Source: Lewinella sp. W8 (GTDB lineage: Bacteria > Bacteroidota > Bacteroidia > Chitinophagales > Saprospiraceae). Taken from it: DNA of 64,000 nucleotides. Positions 24,237-33,155 of this stretch are shown here, in pieces. The stretch is from NCBI RefSeq assembly GCF_004375085.3, contig NZ_SNAQ03000007.1, positions 186,001-250,000 on the forward strand, read 5' to 3'. Numbering within the stretch: the first letter of the stretch is position 1; each line of letters starts with the position of its first letter. Made by a program: the position numbers and the translations under genes. The notes under the pieces were generated by a model. The model saw nothing but the letters and a program-made list of their open reading frames with translations. It had not been told where the DNA came from and did not search any database.

Positions 24237-26402
24237 ATGCCAGCCCCCCAAGTACATTTTCGCGTTTGTAACCTGTGTGAGGCCATGTGTGGCTTGCGCA
24301 TTGAACACGACGGTCAGCGCGTGTTGAAGGTCACCGGAGACGAGAAGGATGTGTTCAGTAAGGGATTCATTTGCCCCAAAGGGGCACGCATTCACGAAAT
24401 TCACGAAGATCCGGACCGTTTGCGTCACCCCCTGCGAAAAAAAGCGGACGGGAGCTGGGAGGAAATCGGCTGGAAGGAGGCCTTCAATTTTGCTGGACAA
24501 CGGCTGAACGAAATTCGGGATAAACATGGACTAGACGCCGTCGGGCTGTACTACGGCAACCCCACGGTCCATAATTTTGGGTTTCTCACCTACGCCGGCG
24601 AATTTCGCCGGGCACTGGGATCCCGTAACGTTTTTTCGGCGACCTCGGTGGATCAGCTTCCCCACCAGTACGTCGCCCACCACATGTTTGGGCATACCCT
24701 GCACATCCCCATCCCCGACATTGACCGCACCGATTTTCTCATCATCATGGGGGCCAATCCGAGCGTCTCTAACGGTAGCCTGATGAGCTCCGGCGGCGTA
24801 ACCCCCAAGCTAAAGGCCATCCGGGAGCGTGGGGGCAAAGTCATCGTCATTGACCCCCGCCGCACGGAGACGACCAAATACGCCGACGAGCATCATTTTA
24901 TCCTTCCGGGAAGGGACGTGTACTTTCTTCTGGCGATGCTGCACCTCGTTTTCGAGCAAAACTGGGTAAACCCCGGCCACCTGGCCGATCACCTCAACGG
25001 GATGGAGGAGTTGCGTGCCCTGGTCCGGGACTTCACCCCGGAAATGGCCAGTGAACGTTGTGGTGTGCCGGCGGAGGACATTGTTCGGCTCACCCAACAG
25101 TACGCCACTACCCCAAAGGCGGTAATCTATGGCCGGATGGGACTTTCAACCCAGGAGCACGGCAGTCTGTGCAACTGGTTGCTCAATACGCTAAACGTTC
25201 TCACGGGACACCTGGACCGGGAGGGCGGCGCCCTGTTTACGACGCCTGCGGTCAGCGTGATCCGCACCAAAAAATACCGCAAGAAATACGGCCGCTGGAC
25301 CAGTCGGGTTCGTGGACTTCCGGAAGCCGAAGGAGAATTTCCGGTGGCGGCGCTGGCCGAAGAAATTCTGACGCCGGGCGAGGGACAGATTCGCGCCATG
25401 ATCACCCACGCGGGTAACCCGGTACTCTCGACACCGAACGGCCGTCAGCTCGACGAAGCCTTCGCATCACTGGACTTCATGGTCAGTATCGATATTTTCC
25501 TAAACGAAACTACCCGTCACGCCGACCTGATTCTGCCCCCGCCCTCCCAGTTGGAAGTGGACCACTACGACCTGGTGTTTAATCACCTGGCCACGCGAAA
25601 CATCGCACGCTTCTCAGCTCCCCTGTTCCGTGCCCCGGAAGGACAACCCTACGACTGGCAAATCGCCAAGGCACTGATCGAAAGGCTGGCCCCCATGACG
25701 GGGAAGAAGCCCTCGCGTTTATACCGCCTCGGAAATCCACGAATGATCCTCAATCTTGCCTTGCTGACCGGCCAATATGGTCGCCTGTCGTCGTGGAAGA
25801 AGTGGTTTTCCGGACTGAGCCTGGGCAAGCTGCTACGTCATCCCCACGGGATTGATCTGGGCCCCCTGAAACCACAATTGCCGGGGGTGCTGCAGACCCC
25901 CGACCGGCGGATCCAATTGTTACCGGAAGCCCTCCGGGAGGCGCTGGAGGATTTGCGGAGTAAGGGTAACGATCTGTCGCTGATGCACCGGGAAGCGGGC
26001 CAGGTCATGCTCATCGGTCGACGACATTTACGGAGCAACAACAGCTGGATGCACAATGCACCCGGTCTCGCCCGGGGTAAGGAGCGATGTACCCTGATGA
26101 TTAACCCCGAAGATGCCGGAGCGATCGGAGTATTGACCGGGCAGAGCGTACGCGTGACCTCTCGGGTAGGCAGTATTGAACTTCCCGCGGAACTGACGGA
26201 TGAAATGATGCCCGGTGTCGTCAGCATTCCCCACGGTTTTGGCCATCGCCGGAAGGGGACGCAACTGCAGGTCGCTAGCCGGGAAGCCGGACCAAGCGTC
26301 AATGACATTACCGACGAGCTCCGCCTCGACCCCCTCACGGGGAACGCTGCCTTCAGCGGGCAATTTGTACAACTGGAGCCGATGGAAGTTCCCACCCCAT
26401 AA
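24237..26402 (+). CDS. Molybdopterin-dependent oxidoreductase (formate dehydrogenase/DMSO reductase superfamily)
   Basis: A 721-residue protein without a Tat signal, so probably cytoplasmic. An N-terminal 4Fe-4S site is formed by C11-x2-C14-x3-C18-x27-C46 (CNLCEAMC, then KGFICPKG). Molybdopterin-dinucleotide-binding stretches follow: FLIIMGANPSVSN, VIVIDPRRTETTKYADEHH and HADLILPPPSQLEVDHYD. A C-terminal molydop_binding barrel includes SWMHNAPGL and GVVSIPHGFGH. The segment SVDQLPHQYV lies where Mo-ligand residues usually sit and shows no cysteine or selenocysteine. The substrate is unknown. No electron-transfer or membrane subunit gene is adjacent. The next gene starts 10 bp downstream. Confidence 0.88.
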   Translation: MPAPQVHFRVCNLCEAMCGLRIEHDGQRVLKVTGDEKDVFSKGFICPKGARIHEIHEDPDRLRHPLRKKADGSWEEIGWKEAFNFAGQRLNEIRDKHGLDAVGLYYGNPTVHNFGFLTYAGEFRRALGSRNVFSATSVDQLPHQYVAHHMFGHTLHIPIPDIDRTDFLIIMGANPSVSNGSLMSSGGVTPKLKAIRERGGKVIVIDPRRTETTKYADEHHFILPGRDVYFLLAMLHLVFEQNWVNPGHLADHLNGMEELRALVRDFTPEMASERCGVPAEDIVRLTQQYATTPKAVIYGRMGLSTQEHGSLCNWLLNTLNVLTGHLDREGGALFTTPAVSVIRTKKYRKKYGRWTSRVRGLPEAEGEFPVAALAEEILTPGEGQIRAMITHAGNPVLSTPNGRQLDEAFASLDFMVSIDIFLNETTRHADLILPPPSQLEVDHYDLVFNHLATRNIARFSAPLFRAPEGQPYDWQIAKALIERLAPMTGKKPSRLYRLGNPRMILNLALLTGQYGRLSSWKKWFSGLSLGKLLRHPHGIDLGPLKPQLPGVLQTPDRRIQLLPEALREALEDLRSKGNDLSLMHREAGQVMLIGRRHLRSNNSWMHNAPGLARGKERCTLMINPEDAGAIGVLTGQSVRVTSRVGSIELPAELTDEMMPGVVSIPHGFGHRRKGTQLQVASREAGPSVNDITDELRLDPLTGNAAFSGQFVQLEPMEVPTP

Positions 26403-26411
26403 CCCACTACC

Positions 26412-27113
26412 ATGCCGAAAGAAGTAAGTAAGCCGGTCACTAAAGACATCAAGGTCATCGTCCGGGCGGTTCGGGAGACCGATGATCTGGATACTCCCCT
26501 GTACGCCATCAATTGGTTCTCCACCAAAAGGGCCTGGATGTATAGTCTATACCTCAGCCTGGCCGTCACGCAGGTGAAGACGGTTGGTGCCTTTCCGGTG
26601 TTCAAAGCCTTCGTCGGGGAGACCCTGGAGGGAGACCCTCAACTGGCCCGGGAGCAACTGCTGATCGTGCGGTATCCGCACGCGACCGCATTTCTTACCC
26701 TGGCGTCTAAAACCCTGTTTCAGATCATCAGTATCCTGAGGATCAATTCCGTGAAGGATTTTACCTTCAACTTCACGGAAAAAATCACCCACGAACCACG
26801 TCCGGAAAACTATAAGTCGCGCCATCACGTGGTGCACTTTTTTACCGGAACTTCCGAGGCGGAAACTGCCTACCGGAAGCTGGCGGACGATGAAGCGGTA
26901 AAGCTGACTTACTTTGGTCGGATGAAGGCCGAGTTAATGGCCCAACGGGGAGAAAAATCACCCCGCGGAATTCCCTACCTTATGAACCACTTTGCCGTAT
27001 GGGAAGCGGCGGATGCCGATAGCCTGAAGAACTTCCTGGCCGAGCCCGCATTCGTTGCTCTGCGGGCAACCGTGGAGAGGAATTATGTAGCTACGCTCGA
27101 TCGGGTCCTGTAG
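26412..27113 (+). CDS. Hypothetical protein co-transcribed with the molybdoenzyme
   Basis: A 233-residue soluble protein with no signal peptide. I do not recognise a named family with confidence. LLIVRYPHATAFLTLASKTL and VKDFTFNFTEKI resemble the repeating strand-helix pattern of DUF1330/NIPSNAP-like dimeric alpha/beta barrels, with a second similar half around GIPYLMNHFAVWE. It starts 10 bp after the molybdopterin oxidoreductase and probably shares its transcript, so a linked role is plausible but unproven. Confidence 0.65.
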   Translation: MPKEVSKPVTKDIKVIVRAVRETDDLDTPLYAINWFSTKRAWMYSLYLSLAVTQVKTVGAFPVFKAFVGETLEGDPQLAREQLLIVRYPHATAFLTLASKTLFQIISILRINSVKDFTFNFTEKITHEPRPENYKSRHHVVHFFTGTSEAETAYRKLADDEAVKLTYFGRMKAELMAQRGEKSPRGIPYLMNHFAVWEAADADSLKNFLAEPAFVALRATVERNYVATLDRVL

Positions 27114-27130
27114 AGGGAAGCCATGGGGCA

Positions 27131-27610
27131 CGACGTTGTACGTCGTGATAGAGCTTTTGAATGGAAATCTAGCTGATGCTTCGGGGAAGGCTTTCGACGC
27201 ATAGCGTCTCCACCATGGAGGGCTGGTTTCGACGTTGTACGTCGTGATGGAGCTTTCGCATGGAGATTTGGCTGGTGCTTCGGGGAAGGCTTTCGACGCA
27301 TAGCGTCTCCACCATGGGGCACGACGTTGTACGTCGTGATGGAGTTTTTGCATGGAGAATTGGCTGATGCTTCGGGGAAGGCTTTCGACGCAAAGCGTCT
27401 CCACCATGGAGGGTTGGTTTCGACGTTGTAGGTCGTGATGGAGTACGGCGTGGTAATACGGCTGGCGCTTCGGGAAGGCTTTCGACGCATAGCGTCTCCA
27501 CCATGGAGGGTTGGTTTCGACGTTGTACGTCGTGAAGGAGTTTTTGAGTGGAGAATTGGCTGGCGCTTCGGGGGAGGCTTTTGACGCATACCGTCTCCAC
27601 CATGGAGGGC
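27131..27610 (+). repeat. Five-unit ~97-bp tandem repeat array
   Basis: Units start at 27131, 27230, 27322, 27421 and 27518, so the periods are 99, 92, 99 and 97 bp. Each unit opens with the small palindrome CGACGT-TGT-ACGTCG (one copy has a G change) and ends with GACGC-ATA-GCGTC followed by TCCACCATGG. Between them lies a more variable block with GGCTG and GCTTCGGG. The units differ at several positions, so this is not a recent duplication. Minus-strand frames read repetitive VETLCVESLP peptides and are not called as genes. No gene is seen between 27114 and 27775. Confidence 0.9.
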
Positions 27611-27722
27611 AATGTTCGTGGCGCGTGAATCCTATTGGCTCACAACTGGATTATTCGACCACGGGTAAGAACCTCTTGGGCCTCTTAGGGTTAAAGGGGT
27701 AACAATAAATGAGGGCGGGGGA

Positions 27723-27764
27723 CCGCAGGTACCAGGTACTTCCTGAAAAGCAGGGCACCTGCGC
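27723..27764. repeat. Inverted pair of REP-like motifs
   Basis: CCGCAGGTACC at 27723 and GCACCTGCGC at 27755 face each other across about 20 bp, just upstream of the STAS-like gene. GACCGCAGGTRCCAGG is shared with the element starting at 37457. Confidence 0.6.
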
Positions 27765-27775
27765 TCCGCGCCCAG

Positions 27776-28144
27776 ATGATTATGCTGACCATCCTTCAGG
27801 CCGATTTTCGCTGTATTCACTATCGGGTGGCGGGCAAAGTAGGCTCGGCGGACATCGATTTGCTGTTTCAGACCATCAATCCCCTTTACCAAAGACACGG
27901 CGAGGTGAATCTCCTGTCTGAGGTCCCTCGTTTTCGGGGATACGCAAGTCTATGGGCCATGATCAAGGTCTTACGCAATGAGCCAACCCTGTTGTGGAAG
28001 GCCCACAAGTATGCACTCGTGACCGATGATCAACGTCTGCAACGCCTGTTTTCCCTGGCCGCCAGGCTGCTTCCCCGCCCGGCCGTCAAAGTGTTTTCCC
28101 TCCAACAACTGAACGCCGCAAAAAACTGGCTAACCAGCAACTAG
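27776..28144 (+). CDS. STAS/SpoIIAA-like protein
   Basis: About 122 residues; the start is the ATG at 27776 or the one at 27782. The short beta-alpha pattern with RCIHYRVAGKVGSADIDLLF and a central EVPRFRGY resembles SpoIIAA-like (STAS/SEC14, DUF3478) domain proteins, which usually carry E-D-x-x-G or similar turns. LVTDDQRLQRLFSLAARLL in the second half is typical of that group. These proteins are thought to bind lipids or partners. Function here is unknown. Confidence 0.6.
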   Translation: MIMLTILQADFRCIHYRVAGKVGSADIDLLFQTINPLYQRHGEVNLLSEVPRFRGYASLWAMIKVLRNEPTLLWKAHKYALVTDDQRLQRLFSLAARLLPRPAVKVFSLQQLNAAKNWLTSN

Positions 28145-28159
28145 TAACTAGCAACCAGC

Positions 28160-30997
28160 CTACCGCGTCAGATACATGCTCCGGTTACGGTCCAGCTCCC
28201 GGAAGAAGGGATCGGTCATGTCCTTCACGAAGCGAATGGCCTCTCCGGTAGATTTCATCTCGGGACCAAGCTGTTTGTCGACGTTGGGGAACTTGTTGAA
28301 ACTGAATACCGGTACCTTAATGGCGTAACCGCTGGGCTGAGGGTTGATGTCAAAGTCCTTCAGCTTATTGGCGCCCAACATCACCTTGGTGGCGATGTTC
28401 AGGTAGGGCACTTTGTAGGCTTTGGCGATGAAGGGAGTCGTCCGGGAAGCCCGGGGGTTCGCCTCGATGACGTAAACGGTATCCTCGCCGGTTTCCTTAT
28501 CGGTTTTGATGGCGAACTGGATGTTGAGCAGTCCTTTTGTCTTGAGCGCAAAGGCCAGTTTCTCGGCGTATTCTCGCATCTTATTCACCGCTTCCACGCT
28601 CAGGGAGTAGGTGGGAAGCACCGCGGAAGAGTCTCCGGAGTGAATACCGGCGGGCTCGATGTGCTCCATAATGCCCATGATGTGCACATCCTCGCCGTCG
28701 CAAATTGCGTCGATTTCCGCTTCTTTGGCCCGGTCGAGGAAGTGGTCAACGAGCACGACCATGTCTGGGCTTTTCTTGAAGATGCTGAGTACGTGCCGCT
28801 CCAGTTCCTGGTCGTTGATGACGATCCGCATATCCTGGCCACCGAGTACGTAGCTGGGACGTACGAGCACGGGGTAGCCCACGCGGTTGGCAACCTCCAG
28901 GGCCTGGTCGGCATCCTTGGCGGTGCCGTAATTGGGGTAGGGGATGTCCAACTCCTTGAGCAGATCACTGAACCGCCCGCGGTCTTCCGCCAGGTCCAGG
29001 CTCTCGTAGCTGGTACCAAATACTTTAATGCCGCGCTTGTGGAATTCTTCAGCGAGTTTTAGCGCCGTCTGGCCACCCAACTGGACGATAACCCCTTCGG
29101 GTTTTTCCAGTTCGATGATCTCCCGGATATGCTCCCAGTAGACGGGCTCGAAGTAGAGTTTGTCCGCCTGGTCGAAATCCGTAGACACCGTTTCGGGGTT
29201 ACAGTTCACCATGATGGCTTCGTAGCCCGCTTCCTGCACGGCCCGCAGGCCGTGGACGCAGCAGTAATCGAATTCAATACCCTGACCGATGCGGTTGGGG
29301 CCGGAGCCGAGCACAATCACTTTCTTGCGGTCGGAAACCACGCTTTCGTTTTCCTGGTCGAAGGTGGAGTAGAAGTAGGGCGTTTGGGCCTCAAACTCGG
29401 CCGCACAGGTGTCCACCATCTTGTAGGTCCGGCGGATGCCCAGTTCGTAGCGACGTTTGGTGACGGCCTCCTCATCCACCCGGAGGAGCCAGGCGATTTG
29501 AGCGTCGGAGTACCCCACTTCCTTGAGTTCGCGGAAGAACTCTTCGGGTAGGTCTTCGGGGACATTATACTTGAGTACTTCCTTTTCGTAATCCACCAGG
29601 CGTTTGACCTGGTTAATGAACCAGGGGTCAATCTTGGTGAGCTTCTGGACGGTTTTACGCGGAACCCCGAGACGGAGGGCGTCCTTGAGGCGGAAGAGCC
29701 GGTCGTCGGAGACGTTCTCCAGGCGATGAAGGATGTCGTCCGTTTTGATCCATTCCTTTTTGTCGGCACCGAGCCCCGCCCGACCGTTTTCGAGGCTCTG
29801 ACACGCCTTCTGAATGGCTTCGAGGAAGTTCCGGCCGATACCCATTACCTCACCAACGGACTTCATCTGCAGTCCGAGTCGATGATCGGCACCGGGGAAT
29901 TTGTTGAAGTTCCAGCGTGGGATTTTTACGATCACGTAATCGAGCGTGGGCTCGAAGAAGGCCGAGGTCGTTTTGGTGATTTGATTCTTCAGCTCGTCCA
30001 GCGTGTAGCCGAGGGCCAGTTTGGCGGCAATTTTGGCGATGGGGTACCCGGTGGCCTTGGAGGCCAGGGCGGAGGATCGGCTTACCCGGGGGTTGATCTC
30101 GATGACGATGAGTTCCTCCGTTTCGGGATTCTGGCTGAACTGAATGTTGCAACCCCCGGCGAAGTTGCCCATGCCGCGCATGGCCTTGATGGCCTGGTCG
30201 CGCATATCCTGATAGGCGGTGTCACTCAGGGTCATGGCCGGGGCTACGGTGATGGAATCACCGGTATGGATACCCATCGGGTCGAAGTTTTCGACCGTAC
30301 AGATGATGACCACGTTGTTGGCCGCGTCACGCAGGAGTTCGAGCTCGAACTCTTTCCAGCCCAGCACCGCCTTATCGATGAGGACCTCGTGGGTCGGACT
30401 GGCATCGAGACCACGGCGCAGCATTTCCGGATAATCCTCCTCGTTGAAGCAGAAGCCACCACCAAAACCACCGAGGGTGTAGCTGGGACGGATCACGAGG
30501 GGAAAGCCAATTTCCTGGGCGGCTTCCATTCCTTCCAGAAAGGAATTGGCAATCTGGGCGGGAGCAACCCCGAGGCCGAGATTAATCATGTGCTTCCGGA
30601 ACGCTTCCCGGTTTTCGGCCAGTTCGATGGCGTCCAGGTCTACCCCGATGAGGCGCACGTCATATTTTTCCCACAAGCCTACCTCACCGCATTCAATGGC
30701 CAAGTTCAGGGCGGTCTGTCCACCCATGGTGGGCAATACGGCGTTGATCTGAGGTTGCTCCTTCAGTACCTGCTCCACGCTTTCTACGGTAAGCGGCAAG
30801 AGGTAAACGTTGTCGGCCGTCATCGGATCCGTCATGATGGTAGCCGGATTGGGATTGATGATGGTTACCTCGATGCCCTCCTCCAGAAGGGAACGGCTGG
30901 CCTGAGAGCCTGAGTAATCAAATTCACAGGCTTGTCCGATAATAATCGGTCCGCTACCGATGATGAGAACGGAAGTAATGGAAGTATCCTTCGGCAT
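28160..30997 (-). CDS. carB: Carbamoyl-phosphate synthase large subunit
   Basis: A 945-residue enzyme making carbamoyl phosphate for arginine and pyrimidine synthesis. Two homologous ATP-grasp halves are present. The first opens with VLIIGSGPIIIGQACEFDYS and VEINPRVSRSSALASKATG; the second opens with VIVLGSGPNRIGQGIEFDYC and VIEANPRASRTTPFIAKA. The oligomerisation domain lies between them. The protein ends shortly after FNKFPNVDKQLGPEMKSTGE, so the C-terminal MGS-like domain of about 130 residues, which binds UMP and ornithine in E. coli CarB (about 1070 residues), is missing. Shortened CarB is known in Bacteroidota as far as I recall. carA is not adjacent. Confidence 0.95.
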   Translation of the reverse strand: MPKDTSITSVLIIGSGPIIIGQACEFDYSGSQASRSLLEEGIEVTIINPNPATIMTDPMTADNVYLLPLTVESVEQVLKEQPQINAVLPTMGGQTALNLAIECGEVGLWEKYDVRLIGVDLDAIELAENREAFRKHMINLGLGVAPAQIANSFLEGMEAAQEIGFPLVIRPSYTLGGFGGGFCFNEEDYPEMLRRGLDASPTHEVLIDKAVLGWKEFELELLRDAANNVVIICTVENFDPMGIHTGDSITVAPAMTLSDTAYQDMRDQAIKAMRGMGNFAGGCNIQFSQNPETEELIVIEINPRVSRSSALASKATGYPIAKIAAKLALGYTLDELKNQITKTTSAFFEPTLDYVIVKIPRWNFNKFPGADHRLGLQMKSVGEVMGIGRNFLEAIQKACQSLENGRAGLGADKKEWIKTDDILHRLENVSDDRLFRLKDALRLGVPRKTVQKLTKIDPWFINQVKRLVDYEKEVLKYNVPEDLPEEFFRELKEVGYSDAQIAWLLRVDEEAVTKRRYELGIRRTYKMVDTCAAEFEAQTPYFYSTFDQENESVVSDRKKVIVLGSGPNRIGQGIEFDYCCVHGLRAVQEAGYEAIMVNCNPETVSTDFDQADKLYFEPVYWEHIREIIELEKPEGVIVQLGGQTALKLAEEFHKRGIKVFGTSYESLDLAEDRGRFSDLLKELDIPYPNYGTAKDADQALEVANRVGYPVLVRPSYVLGGQDMRIVINDQELERHVLSIFKKSPDMVVLVDHFLDRAKEAEIDAICDGEDVHIMGIMEHIEPAGIHSGDSSAVLPTYSLSVEAVNKMREYAEKLAFALKTKGLLNIQFAIKTDKETGEDTVYVIEANPRASRTTPFIAKAYKVPYLNIATKVMLGANKLKDFDINPQPSGYAIKVPVFSFNKFPNVDKQLGPEMKSTGEAIRFVKDMTDPFFRELDRNRSMYLTR

Positions 30998-31093
30998 GCC
31001 GGGGGCAACGATTTTGCCGCCTTGGGCGCTTCAGTTCGGTCGTGGTCAGGGCGTGAACTTAACGCTTGCTGGCGACGGGTTCTAAAATTCGGC

Positions 31094-31101
31094 CAAAGGT
31101 A
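31094..31101 (-). promoter_or_regulatory. -7 box TACCTTTG upstream of carB
   Basis: An exact minus-strand TAnnTTTG match that would give a leader of about 90 nt before the ATG at 30997. No TTTG -33 element is evident. Confidence 0.4.
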
Positions 31102-31280
31102 CTCAGGATTTGTTTCTTTTGGGGAGTGCAGTCGATTTTTTTGCCGGAAGCACCTTGTTTTCTGAGCGCTTTGCTACCCGGGATAATTTTGCGTAGGAAA
31201 AGGGGAGGGGCCCCACTCAAAATAGCGTTAGAATCTTGACTACAAAATTTAAGTACCGGGTCAGGAAGGACGGGACAAAA

Positions 31281-31314
31281 CAAAAGCCCGCACCGTAATC
31301 ACGGTGCGGGCTTT
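31281..31314 (-). terminator. Intrinsic terminator of the PRC-barrel gene
   Basis: AAAGCCCGCACCGT pairs with its complement across a 3-4 nt loop. The minus strand continues TTTTGTTTTGTCC, about 37 bp after the stop codon. Confidence 0.8.
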
Positions 31315-31350
31315 AATAGCAATTGTAGCACGGTTGTGCATTGGCCTTAA

Positions 31351-31722
31351 TTAGGCGTACTGATTTTCGTTCAGGAACGAGCGGCGTTTTACGCCGTAGT
31401 AGTCATAAAGACCGTTCCAGAAATTGTGATCGGTATTCTTTGGCCAGTTGTCTTTATCGAAGCCGGGGGCATTTTCTAGCTTCTCCTTACTGATGTTCAG
31501 TTCGAACATTTCTTTGGTCTCGTTGATGGTAAAGGCCTCAAAGGGGATGGCGAAGTATTTGTCACCCAGGCCAAGAAATCCGCCGAAGGACAATACGGCA
31601 TAATTGATGGTGCCATTATTGGTATCGATCATCAGATCCTTGATGGTACCAAGTTCTTTACCTTGACTATTAATGACGGTGGTTCCGGTAATACTGCTTG
31701 AACTTAAAATGAGGTTACTCAT
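31351..31722 (-). CDS. PRC-barrel domain protein
   Basis: A 123-residue soluble protein. Residues about 7-80 form a PRC barrel: SSITGTTVINSQGKELGTIK, then DLMIDTNNGTINYAVLSFGG and KYFAIPFEAF. The short C-terminal tail is acidic and aromatic. PRC-barrel proteins occur in RNA-processing and photosynthetic contexts, and stand-alone forms like this are often stress-associated; the role here is unknown. A 250-bp AT-rich gap precedes it. The coding sequence has more AT-rich codons than neighbouring genes. Confidence 0.8.
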   Translation of the reverse strand: MSNLILSSSSITGTTVINSQGKELGTIKDLMIDTNNGTINYAVLSFGGFLGLGDKYFAIPFEAFTINETKEMFELNISKEKLENAPGFDKDNWPKNTDHNFWNGLYDYYGVKRRSFLNENQYA

Positions 31723-31972
31723 AATACTTAAAATCTTCTATTGCGGGGGGTAGATGTTTAAAAGGGTTTTAGCCCCGCTTTCGTTACAAAATACATCATT
31801 ATAACAATATTAATGATGAAAAAGTTTAATGCATAATAAATTTATTTTTAAATAATTATAATGTTTCTGTTTCGGGGACTGCCCGTTGAATGTTAAGGTG
31901 AACCTAAAAAGTGTTTTTTTCTTGACCCAGACCGAATTTTCCCCGTCTTATTGGTAGCATACTTACTTAGTT

Positions 31973-32461
31973 ATGGGCAAATTGCTACTCTTCGTCTTCC
32001 TCTTCAGCGGCCTGGGCCTTGGTGCCCAGCCGGATTCCTTATTCACCGCCGTCTGGTGGGAAGAAACTTCTGAGGGACATCGGAATGGATATTTTCTACG
32101 GCTCAATCCCGAAGGTAACTTCGACGAAGATGCCGGCCCACATCATGATCGGGCGGCCCGTAATTTACTGGGGAGGTGGGAATGGAACGCGAACGAGCAA
32201 ATCCTCACCCTCGGCGTCGATGGTGTGATGGGCAAGGGTATCGTATCCCGCAAGTATCTGGAGGGACGAGATTACTACATCGACTATGATCTCGTGTCGT
32301 TGACCGAAGCGGAGATGATCCTTCGGGATCAGCGGACGGACGAACTGCGCACTTTCCGGGCTACTTCACTTGACAACTATGAGCCGCCCTTCAAACGCAG
32401 GCTACCCAAGGGGCCGGAAACGATCTTTACCCTGCCAAAACTTCCCAAGGGGGGAGGGTAG
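31973..32461 (+). CDS. Secreted hypothetical protein (lipocalin-like pattern)
   Basis: A 162-residue protein with a signal peptide ending at GLGAQ. The mature part has alternating beta strands with GYFLRLNPEGNFDEDA, RNLLGRWEWNANEQILTL and EMILRDQRTDELRTFR, a pattern like lipocalin-type stress proteins of Bacteroidota (GxW near the start of a strand). The C-terminus is proline- and lysine-rich. No enzymatic motif is seen. The lipocalin comparison is tentative. Confidence 0.6.
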   Translation: MGKLLLFVFLFSGLGLGAQPDSLFTAVWWEETSEGHRNGYFLRLNPEGNFDEDAGPHHDRAARNLLGRWEWNANEQILTLGVDGVMGKGIVSRKYLEGRDYYIDYDLVSLTEAEMILRDQRTDELRTFRATSLDNYEPPFKRRLPKGPETIFTLPKLPKGGG

Positions 32462-32491
32462 GGCCCCTTAATGGACCGTGATTGTAACGTC

Positions 32492-33088
32492 TTATTGCAC
32501 GGAGACCCGTTGATCCAGTAGGCTTTTGGCCAGGGAGTCTGCCCAGGCCGCCGCAAGGTCACAGGCCACCGTTACGTTCTCTTCTTCCATCCGGTGTTCG
32601 TCGTTGGGGCGCCAAAGCCAGAGGCTTTTCGACTCCAATAAAACCCCTCCGGCTTCCTGAATTTTTTGCTCCAGTCGCCGTTGCGCTCTGGCGGTAGAGC
32701 CGCTCCCTAGCGTAATGGCCATTACGGGTTTGCCCGCAATTGGAGCACTTTGTCGAATAAACTTACCGATGGCCCAGTCCGGAGACCAGTTGTACGTATT
32801 GGCGCAAAATACAAATGCGTCGTACCGTTCAAGGTCCAATCTTCTGGCGGCCCCTACGGTCGCCATCGTAACGCCCCACTGATTTTCGCGAAAGGCCGCT
32901 CCCATGTGGTCGCACACCCGTTCGTCCAGATTATAAAAGGGATCGGGAGAATAAGTGATCAGCACCTTCTGTTGGGCCTCCTGCGGCGCGGAGGCGTGAA
33001 GAATACTTTCCCCATCTTTCTCTACGAATAGGGTGAGACCACCCCAGGTAGCCAGCAGTAGGATCAGGACCGTTAAGCTCTTGCGCAT
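32492..33088 (-). CDS. Flavodoxin/NAD(P)H-dependent reductase-like protein, membrane-anchored
   Basis: A 198-residue protein from the ATG at 33088; the longer upstream frame runs through the terminator hairpin. An N-terminal hydrophobic helix (MRKSLTVLILLLATWGGLTL) would export or anchor it. VLITYSPDPFYNLDERVCDH resembles the beta1-loop-alpha1 phosphate-binding start of flavodoxin-like folds, and YDAFVFCANTYNWSPDWAIG and KPVMAITLGSGSTARAQ fit the second and third flavin-loop regions. The fold assignment is fairly likely, but FMN binding and activity are unproven. It lies opposite the secreted lipocalin-like gene. Confidence 0.6.
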   Translation of the reverse strand: MRKSLTVLILLLATWGGLTLFVEKDGESILHASAPQEAQQKVLITYSPDPFYNLDERVCDHMGAAFRENQWGVTMATVGAARRLDLERYDAFVFCANTYNWSPDWAIGKFIRQSAPIAGKPVMAITLGSGSTARAQRRLEQKIQEAGGVLLESKSLWLWRPNDEHRMEEENVTVACDLAAAWADSLAKSLLDQRVSVQ

Positions 33089-33129
33089 GACGACTAATTT
33101 GTCTAATCGGTAAACCCGGGTAGGAAGAA

Positions 33130-33155
33130 AAAAGCCGGTCCGAATACGGACCGGC
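33130..33155 (-). terminator. Intrinsic terminator downstream of pckA
   Basis: GCCGGTCCG, the loop TATT and CGGACCGGC are followed on the minus strand by TTTTTTC. It lies 340 bp past the pckA stop, which implies that transcription covers the structured region before it. Confidence 0.8.

Larger units (their letters stand above)
30998..31350. other. Intergenic region upstream of carB
   Basis: This 353-bp gap holds the carB promoter candidate at 31094 and the terminator of the PRC-barrel gene at 31281. The carB leader would be about 90 nt; no regulatory fold was recognised in it. Confidence 0.5.

Noticed and set aside
27131..27610. CRISPR array
   Set aside because: The repeats are about 97 bp with no constant ~30-bp repeat and unique spacers, and no cas genes are nearby.
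27083..27612. Overlapping minus-strand ORFs reading VETLCVESLP-type repeats
   Set aside because: The peptides only reflect the 97-bp DNA repeat, shift frame between units and have no independent coding features.
29726..30913. 395-codon plus-strand ORF inside carB
   Set aside because: It is an antisense shadow of the strongly conserved carB coding frame; its translation has no domain signature.
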